Positions 31,063 to 44,024 are shown, numbered from the stretch's first letter. The stretch is 64,000 nt of DNA from Triangularia verruculosa (GCA_033296885.1 MU863950.1:117679-181678), one strand, 5' to 3'. Numbers and translations are program-made. The notes: a model not told the origin generated them from the sequence alone.

Positions 31063-33545
31063 ATGGCCTCCAGAAACAACCCCACCTCCTGGGACCAGTA
31101 TGAGCGCGGTGGTATTTCACGAACCGGGAGTGTTTCTTCGATCGGGAACAGGAGTGTGCAGTTCGAGAATGAGTCTCTTCTAGGTAGGAGTGTTGACTCC
31201 AACCAGGACGATGGCGAGTGGCCACAGCTTAGACGGAGGAGGTGCGTTGCATCATCACACGAGCAACACAAAGACAAGATATTGACTTTGTGATCACAGG
31301 TCCTCCATCACCAACCGCCTGACTGCCTTGACGGATATTGGTGGTGTCAACAGTATCCGCTCCTTTACCCGCAGCTGGCAGCGCGCCGCTGGTTTCAGTG
31401 AGGTCATCCCCCAACGGCCCTCGTTTGTCTTTGCGCCAGATCAAGCCCACCAGCCGATTCAATATGGCCGAAGCCCAATCGATTCAGCCGAGCAAGGCTC
31501 TGCCGAAAGGACATCTCTGCTCCACGAGCATTTCCAGGCTGCCGCCAACCAACAAAGCCTCGCCGATCAGCCTATCAGGGAGGAAAGGGAAAGCCCTGAG
31601 CCCGGCGCAAGCTTCTCACCCAGCCGCCAAGTCAGCGGTGGTGACTATCGCGAGCGGGAGGCAAAGGCATTGGAACAAGAACTAGGAGGGCCAATATTCC
31701 GTACTAGCAGCCATCAGTCAATATCGGGGACTTCGATCTTCTCGATTCCTCCTCACCTAGCAACACCTTCGATTGTAGGAAGCTACGGATCCAACATCGA
31801 CTATGGCACATTACGGTCACATGCCAGTAGAGCTTCCATGGCCGAGGCGGCTGCGCTTTGGCAACAACAGCAAGAGAGCGGAGCCAATGTTCCAGATGAC
31901 GAGATTGCCCCTATTTTGGTCAAGGAGGTGGAACAGGATGGCAAGATAGTGCTTGCTGTAGAGGGTCAATCAACCCTGCCCCAGACTGTGTTCAACTCGA
32001 CCAAGTGAGTCTCATCAGTAGTTCCCCGGTTTCATCATTTCTAACATTTTCTAGCGTCCTGATTGGCGTTGGTCTGCTGAGTTTGCCCATGGGCATCAAG
32101 TATGCCGGGTGGATCATCGGAATGGTTGCTCTGTTTCTATGCGCGGCAGTAACAGCGTACACGGCCAAACTACTTGCCAAGTGCATGGACTTGGACCCAA
32201 GTCTGATCACCTTCTCCGACCTGGCGTTCATCTCATTCGGCCGCAATGCCCGGATAGCTGCCAGTATCCTCTTCACACTCGAGCTTCTAGCCGCTTGTGT
32301 TGCGCTGATCGTCTTGTTTGCCGAGTCTCTGGATTTGCTTTTTCCTGGCTTTTTGTCAGTGAACGGATGGAAAGTGTTCTGCGCAGTGATACTAATACCC
32401 CTGAACTTCATGCCCCTCCGGTTGTTGAGTTTTACGAGTATTCTTGGTATCTTTTCCTGTCTCAGCAGTAAGTAAGGAGCAATACTAGCATTTGTGGACC
32501 TTTAGTGCTAATAAACGGATTTAGTTGTGCTTATCTTACTCCTGGATGGCTTTCTGAAGCCGACTGCGCCTGGGTCGCTCATTGAGCCTGCGCAGACATA
32601 TCTGCTCCCGAAGAACTGGCTGACCTTGCCTCTGTCTTTTGGTTTGCTCATGTCCCCTTGGTAAGCCAGCTAGAACTTCTAGATGTGAAACAAACATATC
32701 GCTAACTCATCTATAGGGGCGGCCACAGCGTCTTTCCAAACGTAAGCGGTTGACTTTACCAAACCTAGTCCCACAATGCTGACATTGCGTAGATTTATCG
32801 TGACATGAGACACCCTTACAAGTACGGCAAGGCCTTGAAGTACTCTTTCTCGTTTACTGTAAGTATCTCTCAACGTTTATTGCGTTGCTGGCTGCTCACA
32901 ATGCTTTAGTACATCTTGGACGCCGTTACTGCCGTTGCCGGTCTATTGATGTTTGGAGACGACGTTCGCGATGCGATCACTTCCAATATTTTGATGGAAG
33001 CCAGCTACCCGCGAGTACTGACTGGGCTCATGACCTTTTTCGTCGCCATCATCCCTCTCACCAAGGTTCCGCTGAACGCCCGCCCAATTGTGTCGACAAT
33101 CGAAGTCCTGTTCGGCTTGAATCAGACTACCGTCGCCGAGAATGCTGGGCTTATCGGAAGATCCATGTATTTCCGCGGCATGATGAAAGTGATCGTTCGT
33201 GTTGTGGTAATTATTGTGTTCTTGATCATTGCGATCCTCTTCCCGGCTTTTGACAGTATCATGGCTTTCATGGGGAGCGCTTTGTGCTTTACTATTTGCG
33301 TGACGTAAGTTCAGCTCTGATTTCCCAATTTACTGGTGTCGAGGCTGACATGAAATCTCCCCAGCTTGCCGTTAGCCTTCTACCTCAAGCTCTTTGCAAG
33401 CGAAATCAACACCAAGGAAAGAATCTGGGTGTTGAGTATCATGATCTTGTCGACAATCCTAAGTGTCACCGGAACTATCTGGGCCTTCTTGCCCAAGAGC
33501 TGGATCGGTGCTGAGAAGCCCATTGCCGAGCCAACATTTATGTAG
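31063..33545 (+). CDS. avt1: vacuolar amino acid transporter, AVT1-like
   Basis: Eight exons: 31063-31241, 31300-32004, 32055-32467, 32525-32660, 32717-32741, 32793-32858, 32910-33304 and 33365-33545. All seven introns are 50-60 nt, and the exons sum to 699 residues. A hydrophilic leader of about 300 residues has two dileucine sorting motifs (ENESLL and ERTSLL), suited to vacuolar targeting. The amino acid/auxin permease core follows, starting VLIGVGLLSLPMGIKYAGW with about eleven membrane helices; WGGHSVFPNIYRDMRHPYKY is rebuilt over a 25-nt exon. Avt1 of yeast drives uptake of neutral amino acids into the vacuole by H+ exchange. The substrate here is inferred. Confidence 0.92.
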
Positions 33546-34292
33546 GAGTGGATTGAGTGAAGGAGCTGTAACGAGTTTTCATTGGTGGAAGGATCGATAC
33601 CCGAGTTTAAGGAGGAAAGAGGAACAGTGGGCGAGTTAATTATGGAAATGATGGGCAATGAGTTGATAATGTTGACTGGAGACACGGTTATGAATGGTCG
33701 TTACATGCACATGCGTACACGACATATATGGTATATGATGGAGACGAAGTATGTTTGCTGCTCGAGGTTGTGGGTCATCGTCTTTGTTGTCTTTTGGTTT
33801 CCCTGTTTATTATGTACTTTTACTATTGTTTTTTGTTTATCATGGCGGTTTTGTCATTTGTTGCGCTTACTTTCGCATATACATGTACGCATACACAGAT
33901 AGGGCATGGCGATGAATTTTTTCATACTGTATCAATGCAGTTACACGTGTCCACTTGAATAGTGGCATAAAGTTTTACTATAATTTACCTGCTAAGAACG
34001 GTTTATTTATAATCCCGGCGACGGAGAAGATAATAGGAAGGCGATAACGTAGCTACTTTAAGCTTTATTTAAATGAAGGATTAACAGGACCGTATAAGGT
34101 TTAAGAGATAAGGTTCTAAAGAAGAAACGGGGGGATAGACGTGTAAAGTACATAGGGTAGGCACCCGAGGTAATGTACACGAGTACTCTACCTAGGGAGC
34201 TTTTAGATTTCAATTTCCATGTCCATATCGATCTTCAAATTGCGCCATAAAACCGTGCAAAATCATCTCTCCGTTGAAGGGTATATACATCT
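33546..34292. repeat. convergent spacer with TpA-rich RIP-like relic
   Basis: The 3' flank of avt1, then about 270 bp (33960-34230) with very frequent TA steps and few CA or TG steps, for example AAGCTTTATTTAAATGAAGG. This dinucleotide skew is the mark of repeat-induced point mutation, so it may be a decayed transposon fragment beside the HET gene. No open frame survives and the element's identity cannot be read. Confidence 0.5.
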
Positions 34293-36380
34293 CTATAAAA
34301 GGGTTATTCTGCTTGTTTTCTGACTGCCAAGAGACTTCCAGTTATCGACCTGATCAATTTCCGCAACGCCGCTTCGCGTATACGCCTCGGGTTCTCCCGC
34401 GACTGGTGACAACAGCAAGAACCATACCGAGAAACCCCACGGGGATGACTTCGAAAGCCTGCAAAACAACGCCAAACAACTAACCTCCATTTCGTCCTCC
34501 ATGTCGAAATCTGGGATCGCTTTTCCGAGCTTCCTCCCCTGTCCTTCGTCAAACAACTCATACGTGATATATCTCTCGTCTTCAGCTGGAATCTTTCGCA
34601 CTCGGAGAAGGCTGAGGGAGCCAAGAACAACCAGAGTGCCATTCGTGACGCTCCCAAGCGGCAAGGCTCGATCCGTCAAGCTAGTGTCGAAGCTTATGAT
34701 CTCAATCATGGTGATGAACTCGTGATGGAGATAGTATCTCGAGATTGGCCAAACAACCATGCCAAGCTGGGACACCCACGACCAAGATGGACGGGCATTC
34801 TTTGGGTCTTTTCCTTTTCGAAATCCAAAACATTGCCATGATAACCCAATTTCGATATTTTTGAGCCAGATGCCGGCCAGGTATGGAGATTGGAGATGCT
34901 GTTGGAAGAGAGCTGCAACGGCGGAGATGGCGGGCAGCCTGTCGGAGGGAAATGTCAACATCCGAAGACAATATGACGTGGTGAGAATTTCGTGGTACCA
35001 GAGATGCAAAATTTCCATCTCTGATGAAGCTGATAGCTTGATTGGGAGCCAAGGCAATGTGCTGGAACTGCGGTCCCAATGTAAGATGTTGTCCTGAGAC
35101 ATGAAGCCTTTGCGACATTCCCACACGAGACCGGAAGATGTATAGTGCAGAATACGGCGAGACAATGCTTGCTCCTGGAAAGTCCAAGCCCGAGCTGTCA
35201 ATGGTGTGCTTTGGATGTTATCCGGGCGAGGAAACGTAGCTACAGGTGCGAATAGCTGCAAGTTGCTCTTGGATCCATCATCGAGGGCAGTAGGTATTTC
35301 TACTTTGAACCCAACACCATTGTCGAGAGTTGACAATCTACGTTCTCTCTTATCGTTGAAACATCCATCTGTCGACGCCTTGCTGATATCAACAGATACT
35401 GTAAGCCATGCTTTGTGGTAAACCATTGCCATTTTGGCAACTTCGTCAACCACATCGCTAGAGCAGTCTTGAATGATGCACAGGGCATCAATCCACAGAT
35501 ATTTCATGCCCAACTTCTTGCAGATACAAACTGCATCTTTCAACGTAGCCGGAAGCTTTGCGTAAGGTATCTGGTCCCTGTGCAGCCGCACATTGTCCTT
35601 GGTCGTCGTATATGACTTGCCTGAGCCGTAGCCCCAGCAGTAGCTCAGGGCGATGTATTTCGGACAATGGGTCGCGCCAGAAAGTTCGATCAGGCGGATT
35701 TTGGGATTGTCGGAGCTAGGACCGGATGAAGGGTGCAGCTCAATCAGTCTTTTAGGCTGAGCTGAGCCGTTTGACTTCAAGAATTGCTGGGAACACTGAG
35801 GGTGGTATTTCAAGCAGTCATTGACCCAACTCCTCGCTGTGCTGAAGGCCTTCTTCGAGCTGGTCTTTGTGACGTGGTTTATGGGGAGAACTCCGAAAGC
35901 GATAGCAGGGTCAACTAAACTGAATTTAGTAGCCTAAAAAAGATGGGAGCAGAAGCAGGGGGGCGAAAGAGGTTGAGAAGAAACTGTGAAAGAGCCCTCA
36001 CTTTTTGTGGTTGTGTTAACTGCAAAAAAGTCATGCTCAAAGAGAACTGGCTTGTAATCCTCGAACAGAACCTCGATCACGGCCCCAAACGAAGGGTCTG
36101 CGGCGTCAAAGCCATATCTCTTCAGCTTCAGCCGAACCGTACATCCATCAGCAGAATCTTTTCCGTTATCGACCCCCGCAGCTTGCTTGGTAAAATGCGC
36201 CAAGTGACGGCATAGCGAGCATCGCTCGGCGCTTCGTTGCAGAGTCGAACCGACGGTCAGATGCTTGAAGCCTTGTGTGCTTGCGAGAGCCTGAATAGTT
36301 ATAGAACTACAGGTCACGCAAAGACAATTTGGTGGTAGCTCACAGCCAGTCTCATCGTTTTCGACATCGTGCTCGGCCAT
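34293..36380 (-). CDS. HET-domain protein (heterokaryon incompatibility type)
   Basis: Two exons, 36380-36002 and 35914-34293, around an 87-nt intron (GTGAGG...TTTAG, branch CTACTAA) encode 666 residues. Exon 1 has a Cys-rich start (CLCVTCSSITIQ, CSLCRHL) often seen before HET domains. The HET signature follows: YIALSYCWG, LWIDALCIIQD, then RAWTFQEQALSRRILH. The C-terminal third has the usual PSWSWVSQ block. HET proteins trigger cell death when unlike hyphae fuse, but most genomic HET genes lack proven function. A GTTAGT...GCAG stretch at 34459-34484 is only 26 nt, too short for an intron, so I read through it; the last ~60 residues are the least certain part. Confidence 0.85.
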
Positions 36381-38126
36381 GTGGTTGATGCGGCAACCTC
36401 ACACAAGTCTTAAAACTCTTGAGGAGCCCGAGTGGCCTATTTGCGTGCATGATTTTCGAGAGGGACGTCAGGAATATTTATAGGCGGGCTGCCTACAGCC
36501 TTTACTCATGCAGCAGACTCGACAGTTGGCTGCCGGACGGTAAACAGATGCCAACGCCACGACCCTACTTAATAGGTCCCACGACACAAGGCCGTGATTC
36601 ACCTGGGCCACACATAGTTGTAGGTTTTGGATAGCATGACATCTTGCAACACTAGTATAAAATATCTAAGTTAGTGGAGGCAGGCTCTGCCGGCAAATTG
36701 CAGGCGATTAATGAGTTTTGAAGGAAAGACGAGATTGCTTACCTAGGTAAATTGAGAAGATCCTGTTTGGTGTCCGTGGCGGAGTTGGTGAAGGGGACAT
36801 GGCTTGTGTTCAGCTGGGCTGCAAATTCACTGTGGAGGGTCATGTCTTTGAAACATAGTGGTGGGCAACGGCGTTGTGGAAATAGGCAGTTTCAACCGAC
36901 TGTTTTGTAATTACCTACAAGACTCCATTCTACTGTGATTTGTATGTAGTTTGAGATGGCTAGGTAATTTGTCCATTGTTGTAGCTGGTCTGAAGATCTG
37001 AGACTAGTTCAACTCTGCCTTTGTCTGTTTAGCTTGTCTCTCACTGTATACCTTGTCTTACATATATCCGCCCTAAGTCATACTCGCACCAACCACCAAC
37101 CGTTTGCCCACCGTCAGGAAAGTGACAGCCCAGTCTCACAGACTCTCGGAGAAACCGAGCTGACAGTTGTTGCCTGAACACCTAATGAGCTTGTCTCACA
37201 AACATGAACGGAGATAATCACTCAGGACACCACCGACACTTGATCGAGTGAGCTCTGGCAACTGTGATCAGAATCGCCCTCGATCATCTTGTCCGCTTAA
37301 CTCCCCCTATTCCAAGCCCAAGTCAATCAAATCAATCAAGTCACAGCAAGCGCAAACAAGTGTTTCGAGTGGGTAACTTCTGGTATTTCTAGACTAATAA
37401 TCCACTGAGAGACCAAACCTATCATAAATACTCAGAAAGCGAGTTGAATGCCAAAGTTTTATCCATCCAAAATGTACCCTGTCCCCCAAGTCAATTGCCA
37501 TGCTCTCCAACTTTTCGTATCGCCCCCTTCCCCACCTCTCGATGAAGAGTGAAAAAAGACTTTTTGAAAATAAAATTTTGCTGACTCCCCCATTTGCTTT
37601 TGACAAGAAAAAAAAGAGACTTGCTTGCTGGTGTTGTTCGCCATCCCCTCCATGAAGTACAATAAAGAATAGAGTAAAAGAAGTATTCCAACCCAATGTC
37701 CAGTTTCTGTGTGATTGCCACCCTTTGATGAAGAAAACCTCCCAAACAGACGCCTCCAATTTGCCATTTGTCTCATTTCGAATTCTAGAAAGAAGCAGAA
37801 AACCCATGCTATGCTTGATCGCCCCAAAAACCCCTTATGTGGTATGTTCAACCTTTGTGGTAGGTTGTTTGATGATGTTGAACCCAGAAACTCCATCTGC
37901 CATGTCAGGCGAAAACACCAGAAACCAAAACTAAATTAATAAACAAAGAAAACAAAAACGAGAGGAGAAAGCAAACACCAGCAAGAGTCAGCAAAAAGTC
38001 TTTTTATACACCGAGAAGAAAAGATGAACATCGACGTCGGATCGATGTGGGGGTATTGGAGAGTGAGGGTAGGATGGTAATGGCCCAACCACGATTGGTG
38101 ACCGGCACCCAGATCAACCCAGCTCA
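36381..38126. other. intergenic spacer
   Basis: Upstream DNA of the HET gene and 3' flank of the kinase gene. An ATG-started minus frame at 37394-37807 is K/F/S-rich with no recognisable motif and most likely lies in kinase 3' UTR or noncoding DNA. Several TTACCTA/TAGGTAA words occur at 36740-36960. I see no supported gene. Confidence 0.45.
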
Positions 38127-40184
38127 TTATGAGCGAGCCGCTGCTGGCCAGCCACCAACCCACTCGAGATCGCCAAAGGCGTTGCGCTTATCCTTGCGCC
38201 AGTCAAAATTCCAGTCTCTCTCGCGTCCCTTACTCCATGGGCACTCCTTGACGCGTTCCTTCCCATGGCTACCCCTGCGGTGTGGAGTGTAATGATGATG
38301 GTTGTTGTTCTTGTTGTGAGTAGAGAGGTTCAATACGGTAACAGGTGTGTGGTGATCAACGCCGCTGAAGAAATCATGAACGCCATGCTTGGATGGTGTA
38401 TTGCTCGGGAAGCCAGCCCCCATATGATGCCCTGTCCGGAGGGTGACCGCCGGGGCCTTGACAGGTGTGTTGCCGTTGCAAGCCCGACGGCGTTCTCCTA
38501 GCTTAGCCCACTTGTCGACATCGCTGCGTTTGGGAGAAGCCCGGGTCGTGAGCCGAGGTTCCTCTTTGACAGGGGGGGCTTCGTAGAAGAAGAGACCATC
38601 GGACTCGAAGTCGTCATCGTCAATGGCGGAGCCCAAGGCGGCGTCAATAGAAGGAATCTCATTCTCCTTGTCGTTGAGGCGAATAGCGCTGACTGTCTTG
38701 GTGATGGGCGACATGCCAAGGCGAGGGGTATCGTCATTGTCGGCAACCGGTGTCTCGGTCTGGCTGTCGTGACTCCAAGTCCTAGAGTTCATCTCCTTCA
38801 AAGACTGCAGTTGCCTAACCTGCTCTTCTTCCTCCTCCTCCTCATCCCAAAGATCACTCCAGCTCTTGGAGACCTGGTTATCTCTGCGACTGAAGGCCCA
38901 CGACATGGCAGATTGGTTGCGGTTCTTGGACATGGTGATGGGAAGGGACCCAGCCATGGGCGAGACCTTGGCCAAAGCCTTTGCGGGAAGTCTTGGCTGG
39001 AAGGCATGGAGGTTGGAGGACTGGATGGAAGCTCCGAGGCTCGAGTCCACAAAGGATGACATTGGTGTCTGTGTTGGCTTGGAGTACCAGTCGGTGCTGC
39101 CAGACTTGGAGAACAAGTCTTCGTCGTAGCCCTCGTCGTAGTCCTGGATGATGCTGAGTTGGCGAATAGGCTTCGGAGGGGTGGCCTGGAGAGCCTTGGC
39201 CCAGGGGAAGGCACCAGTGTCGACCATGGGGCTCTGCACAGAGGGTGTGCGGAGGGGCTCACGGTTGGCGCTGGCGACAACACGGTGGTCGGCCGAGCAG
39301 AAGGCGTCCGACACGAGGTCCTCATCCTGGGTGGTGAAGCTCTTGACGCGGACAAGGGCTTCGCGGGTGGCCGCCAGAGATCGCTTCGCTGGGTCCAGGT
39401 TCATGCAGTGGTCGATGACCTGGAAGGTGTCTTCGGACATCATGGGGAACACGTCAAACAACGACTGCTTGTCTCTGGTGAAGTCCAAGAACAAGGGGTC
39501 AGCCGGGGTCGGCGTGGCGAACGGGTTCCGAGAGAAGAGGATGTTCAGCAGGCAGATGCCGATGGCCCAGATGTCGGCTTTGGCAGGCTCGTATCCCTCG
39601 CCGTCTGTCTGGTACTGTTCTGGGGCCATGTAGCGGTCGCTTCCAACCATGACCTCAGTGCTCCACTCTTCCCTGGTAGCAAGTCCAAAGTCTCCAAGCT
39701 TCATGGAGCCATCCTGAATCAAGAAGATGTTCTCGGGCTTGATGTCACGATGGTAGACACCCTTGGCGTGGCAGTACTCAACGGCGTCGACGAGTTGCAG
39801 CATGAAGCGCCTCACGTGCTCCGTCTCGAGAGGGCCATGGTCGATGCGGATGGCCTCATACAAGTCGCCCCGCTGGCAGAATTCGAGCACCAGATACTTG
39901 TGGTTCTCGGTTTCAAAGTCATCGAGATGGTTGACAATGTTTGGGTGAGATCCCAAGTGCTTGTGCACAGCAATTTCCTCGGACTTCTCGTCGATGGCAA
40001 ACCCAATGCCGGCGTCGTTGGCAGCAGACTGTTTGGTGATGCACTTGATGGCCACTGTCTCGTCTGCTCGGAGATCCTTGGCGAGCAAGACCTGGCCGAA
40101 TGACCCGTGGTTGAGTGGGGAGATGGTCTGATACCGGCCGCCGAGGATGACGCCGCGCTGAAAGTCGTCGCGAAGGCATTCCAT
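38127..40184 (-). CDS. Ser/Thr protein kinase, Ran1/Ksp1 type
   Basis: A single exon of 685 residues from ATG 40184. The kinase domain fills residues ~15-285: glycine loop LNHGSFGQV, catalytic lysine in VAIK at ~47, YHRDIKPEN with Asp ~147, DFGLA at ~165, and APEQ in place of APE. The domain's early position, the HKHLGSHPNIV helix and the long disordered C-terminus fit the Ran1/Pat1-Ksp1 family, which links nutrient signals to growth and development. The tail holds a run of seven glutamates, many SP/TP sites and an H/N-rich stretch. Regulation is probably complex, since over 4.8 kb separates it from the next gene upstream. The exact orthologue is not settled. Confidence 0.85.
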   Translation of the reverse strand: MECLRDDFQRGVILGGRYQTISPLNHGSFGQVLLAKDLRADETVAIKCITKQSAANDAGIGFAIDEKSEEIAVHKHLGSHPNIVNHLDDFETENHKYLVLEFCQRGDLYEAIRIDHGPLETEHVRRFMLQLVDAVEYCHAKGVYHRDIKPENIFLIQDGSMKLGDFGLATREEWSTEVMVGSDRYMAPEQYQTDGEGYEPAKADIWAIGICLLNILFSRNPFATPTPADPLFLDFTRDKQSLFDVFPMMSEDTFQVIDHCMNLDPAKRSLAATREALVRVKSFTTQDEDLVSDAFCSADHRVVASANREPLRTPSVQSPMVDTGAFPWAKALQATPPKPIRQLSIIQDYDEGYDEDLFSKSGSTDWYSKPTQTPMSSFVDSSLGASIQSSNLHAFQPRLPAKALAKVSPMAGSLPITMSKNRNQSAMSWAFSRRDNQVSKSWSDLWDEEEEEEEQVRQLQSLKEMNSRTWSHDSQTETPVADNDDTPRLGMSPITKTVSAIRLNDKENEIPSIDAALGSAIDDDDFESDGLFFYEAPPVKEEPRLTTRASPKRSDVDKWAKLGERRRACNGNTPVKAPAVTLRTGHHMGAGFPSNTPSKHGVHDFFSGVDHHTPVTVLNLSTHNKNNNHHHYTPHRRGSHGKERVKECPWSKGRERDWNFDWRKDKRNAFGDLEWVGGWPAAARS

Positions 40185-42579
40185 TTTTGAATTAGAAATA
40201 GCTGTAGATGTATGAAGCGTTGTTGGTGGTACAAGTTCTGACAGAGCTTTTTCCCTTACCCCCCTGGTCTAATGCTGATCGCACCCTGTTCCTATCGAGA
40301 CAACTTTTCGGTTTGTACAGTGCAGTATACAAGCGCAACCAGTCGTGTTAAGAGTGTTGGTGGGGGGGAAGAGAGGCGGGAGAAGAGAGATGTACAGGAG
40401 CGGAAAGCGAAAAAAGAAAACAAAAGGTTGTTGAGTCGTTCACTGTCTTAGGTTCATATGTGCGGGTATTTGTTGATGAAGTGTCGAAATAAAGGAAACA
40501 AGCGGTTGAAAGGACGTCGGAAGAAATGACGGACTGATGGTCCAGAATGCAATACAAGGAAAAGGTCGTTATAACATCGATACAAAAAAGAGGAGTGAGT
40601 TGTGTTGGTTGTTGTGTGGTTCGAGGTCGAAGATGAAGTCAAGGCTGGAAGTGCGTTCCAATCAACCAGTGACTCTAGGCCGACGAGAACAAAGACGGCG
40701 CTATGGTTGGGAGAGGGTTGAGAGCTGAGGACGCTGGCCTGGGGAAGTTGACGAGCACAGCTATCGTCGGCGAAGGGGTGGCCCGGAGAGGGTGTTGACG
40801 GCGGGCGAGTGAGACCAGGTGGCAGACAGCAAACCAGAGAGGAAGTTGCAGCTATGGGAACACCTGGCGGGGCGTCGTTGATAACATGCGGGAGCTGAGG
40901 TGCCTATGGGGAACAGGTGGACGAAGAGATGACTCTTCGGCCCCCTTGTTCAACGAACTGGACGTGTGAATCACAGCCGGTGGAGTCCGATCGGAGGACT
41001 GGGCAGGTGCTCTCGGCAGCGGGCGGATTCGGGGGGTGACCGGGTCCGGGGCAGCAGTCAGGTCAGGAGAGCAACAGAGATGCTTCCGCAGTTGAATTGC
41101 GTTCTCGATAAGAGAGAGTTGTAGTTATCAACAGCAGCAAGAGTTGGCCGTCTTCGAGAGACAGTGAGTGTGAGTGTCAGCGTGAGCGATCGCAGTGAGT
41201 GATGATGTCGTCGCGAGACAGGAGCTCGGTGGACTCAAAGCCGATCGATGATTCTGCAGCGCAGAGGCAGTCGCAATTAGTCGGCGTCGACGGGGTCTCT
41301 AATCAAAGAGACCGGGACGTGTGTGAATTGGAGGATGAAGAGAGTATTGATTGCGTGGCGAGTGCTTTGCGAGAGCGATTGCGGGAGCGGGCGACAGCGT
41401 CGGCGTGCAGAATTATACGACAACTCGTTGGAGGATGACGGTGGTGGGAGTGGAAAGAGGCGGTGGAGAGGGAGCGTTGGGGGAGCGGGAGGCAGCGAGT
41501 TGTATGGGAGCTGGGGGGAACAGAGAAGATGCAAGCAGTGACTGGAAGGCGACGGAACGCTGGGACGGGACTGGCCAGGCCTGTCATCCATAAGTGGGCT
41601 GAGCAACGACCATGACCAAAGAGGGGTTAGACCGGGTCACTTGTGCCTGCCATGGCGAGAGTGACAAGGATGGACAAGGGCGTGTGATGATCGTCGAGTC
41701 CGGAATGGGTGGACGAGCACTGGGTGGTTGGCCGGGCTGCTGGGCACTGCCCAACGTGCCAGCGACCGTGGCCGGCACTGTCTTGGAGCCAGCGCTGCGC
41801 TCTTGCCATTTGTCGTCATCTCCATGACGACTAGCCTCTTGGGGCAGTCACAGGGCCTCGCTCTTTTATCGCGCGTTATCGGGGGCCGGCTGTTCGGACA
41901 GGTTTTGATTGGGGACGGCTTTCCAATCAAAGAAGCGCTCGTCACCGTTTGGTCAGTACCTGTGCTATCGCTGCCTGGCCATGTACCTCACGGCGTGCTC
42001 GTGACCGGGAGCGACTTGCGGGTCGGGTACCATTGCATCTGGCATCTATCTCGCTTCGTCGAATTGCAGTCGCTGCGCCAAGTAGCGACCACTAGAACGA
42101 AGAAGCCACGTTTCCCAGTGCTGCCCTGTTCCAGCCAAGTGTGCAATAATTTGATCGCATCGCAAAAGCTCAAACAGGTGCATTTCCCAAGCCCCACGGG
42201 TCTACGCAATTGCCAATGTCCAGCTGATGGGATTCCTGCTCGTCGTGTTTGGGAAGCACCTTGACGGACAGAACGGCACTCCACCGTTTCTGCCTCAGGC
42301 ATTGCAGACAAAGGCCACCTGCTGACTGACGGCAAAGCGGTTCCAGCAACTTCTGTTTCACCTTGGACACCACGTCCCACATCTCGATTGGTCACCCTCG
42401 ATATGCACTCCTTTTGTGATGCATCTGGTCCCTATATGGTCCCTTTTCTCCGTATCCTCGACCTCCCTGCATAAATGTCCATCGCGGCGCGGCCACGCGA
42501 TTCTCTCTTGCAATTGCCCAATTGCAGCCGGTGACTGGCCGCTAAAATAAGCAGCCGTCACCCCGGATTCCTGATAGGT

Positions 42580-42588
<9 letters not shown>

Positions 42589-42646
<58 letters not shown>
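42589..42646. repeat. (GT)29 microsatellite
   Basis: An uninterrupted 58-bp GT dinucleotide run, with an imperfect GTGTGC start just before it. Alternating purine-pyrimidine tracts of this length are length-variable and can adopt Z-DNA. It lies in the upstream spacer of the Ran1/Ksp1-type kinase gene. Confidence 0.97.
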
Positions 42647-42648
<2 letters not shown>

Positions 42649-44024
42649 GCGTTGGGGGCTGCCACGATAGCAGCGCTCGCTCCAAAAACCTGAACTGACT
42701 GGAATTCTGACAGTCAAAAACACATGTCCTATCGAACAAAAGACAAAACGTTCAAGCCTCTGCGGGGCGGGACATGGTGGCTGCCAAGACCCGACAACGG
42801 CGCCCCTTCTGCCCCAGATCGCCGCGCCGTGTGGCCGTTTTGGCAACAAGGTTGAAGCCTCGACCACTTTCTTTGACAGTCCCCAGGTGATCATGAACGC
42901 GGAGCACGCAATCACCACCAATCGACAGTTGACGCGGTTGACGCAGTTTCGACGATTCCGGGACCCCGTCGCTCCCCGGCTTATGCGCCGGTTGATTCGG
43001 TTGACAAGCGGACCATTGTCAAACCGTCGACAACACAACTGCCGAGCAAGAGAGAAAGAGACGCCTGAACAACCTAGCACCGGAAGTGTCTGGGGAAAGT
43101 GTAGGAGAGTGTGTATGGAGTACCTCGTTCGAGATCGGGCGATGGTGATGCCACTTTTCTTCCTCGTTTCTGACGTCGTGTGACCGCCAGGCGCAGTTAT
43201 CGGCCGTCTAAGAAAACGGGTGTCTCCTTGTCAACTGGTGCGCATGCTGCTTGTTTCGCCTGGGCCAGTTGAAACCACCCGCAGTTGGTGAGTTTGCTGC
43301 CGTACTGTGTCGTGTGTGGCAGCCAGCCATTGTCACCCACACGGTTAATCTAGGGCGCGTCCAGACGAATACCGCGTCTGATGTAATTGGCCTTGTACAA
43401 ATGGGGAGGCTTGATTATCTGGTAGCCATTGGATACGACCTATGATGCAGCAGGGTTGCATTCTTCTTGCATACCAAGCGGTATCTGACTGGAAGGGACT
43501 TGATTGTGCTGCATTTGTTGGACTCGCCTCGCTCGCGCCCGTGTCCTGTTCCTACTTATGGATACAGACATGATGTGATATCAGAGCCGTTTCCCTGGCG
43601 CCAACCGAGGAAGATAGGGGCCTTCTATTGTTGTTGAGGGATGTTTCGTATTGTTTACTAGGACGAATGCATTGACGGGAGAAAATCCCGGTACAGTTCG
43701 CCGACACCGACAAGTCTCAGTCTTCATTCCAGAACGTCAATCTTCAGGGTCCTTCGGAAGATCCCTAGGAAGACGGCATTGAGCGCATTGAGACAGCTCT
43801 GGATCTGCGGTGGGGGGCTGTCTCTGGTTGATTGGGACCTCGTTTTCATCGACATCTTTAATTCCAGTTGTTGCGGCCACTCTGTACGACAACCGGCGAT
43901 ATACCCGAGCAACCAACAGCAACTGGCATTGGTGCCATGTTTTGTGGCGTGCCGATATCTGTTACTGGATTGACTGCCGTTAAACCACGAGACTACGAGA
44001 AGTCGGTGAAGACAGTTATCGACC

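Noticed and set aside
34459..34484. Candidate intron GTTAGT...GCAG in the HET gene
   Set aside because: At 26 nt it is below the size fungal splicing can use, and the unspliced frame stays open to a normal stop.
37394..37807. 137-codon minus-strand frame
   Set aside because: Biased composition (F, S, K, W) and a position just downstream of the kinase gene suggest UTR or noncoding DNA.
39159..40103. 314-codon plus-strand frame opposite the kinase gene
   Set aside because: It mirrors the kinase coding frame and has no family motif; the minus-strand kinase motifs are unambiguous.
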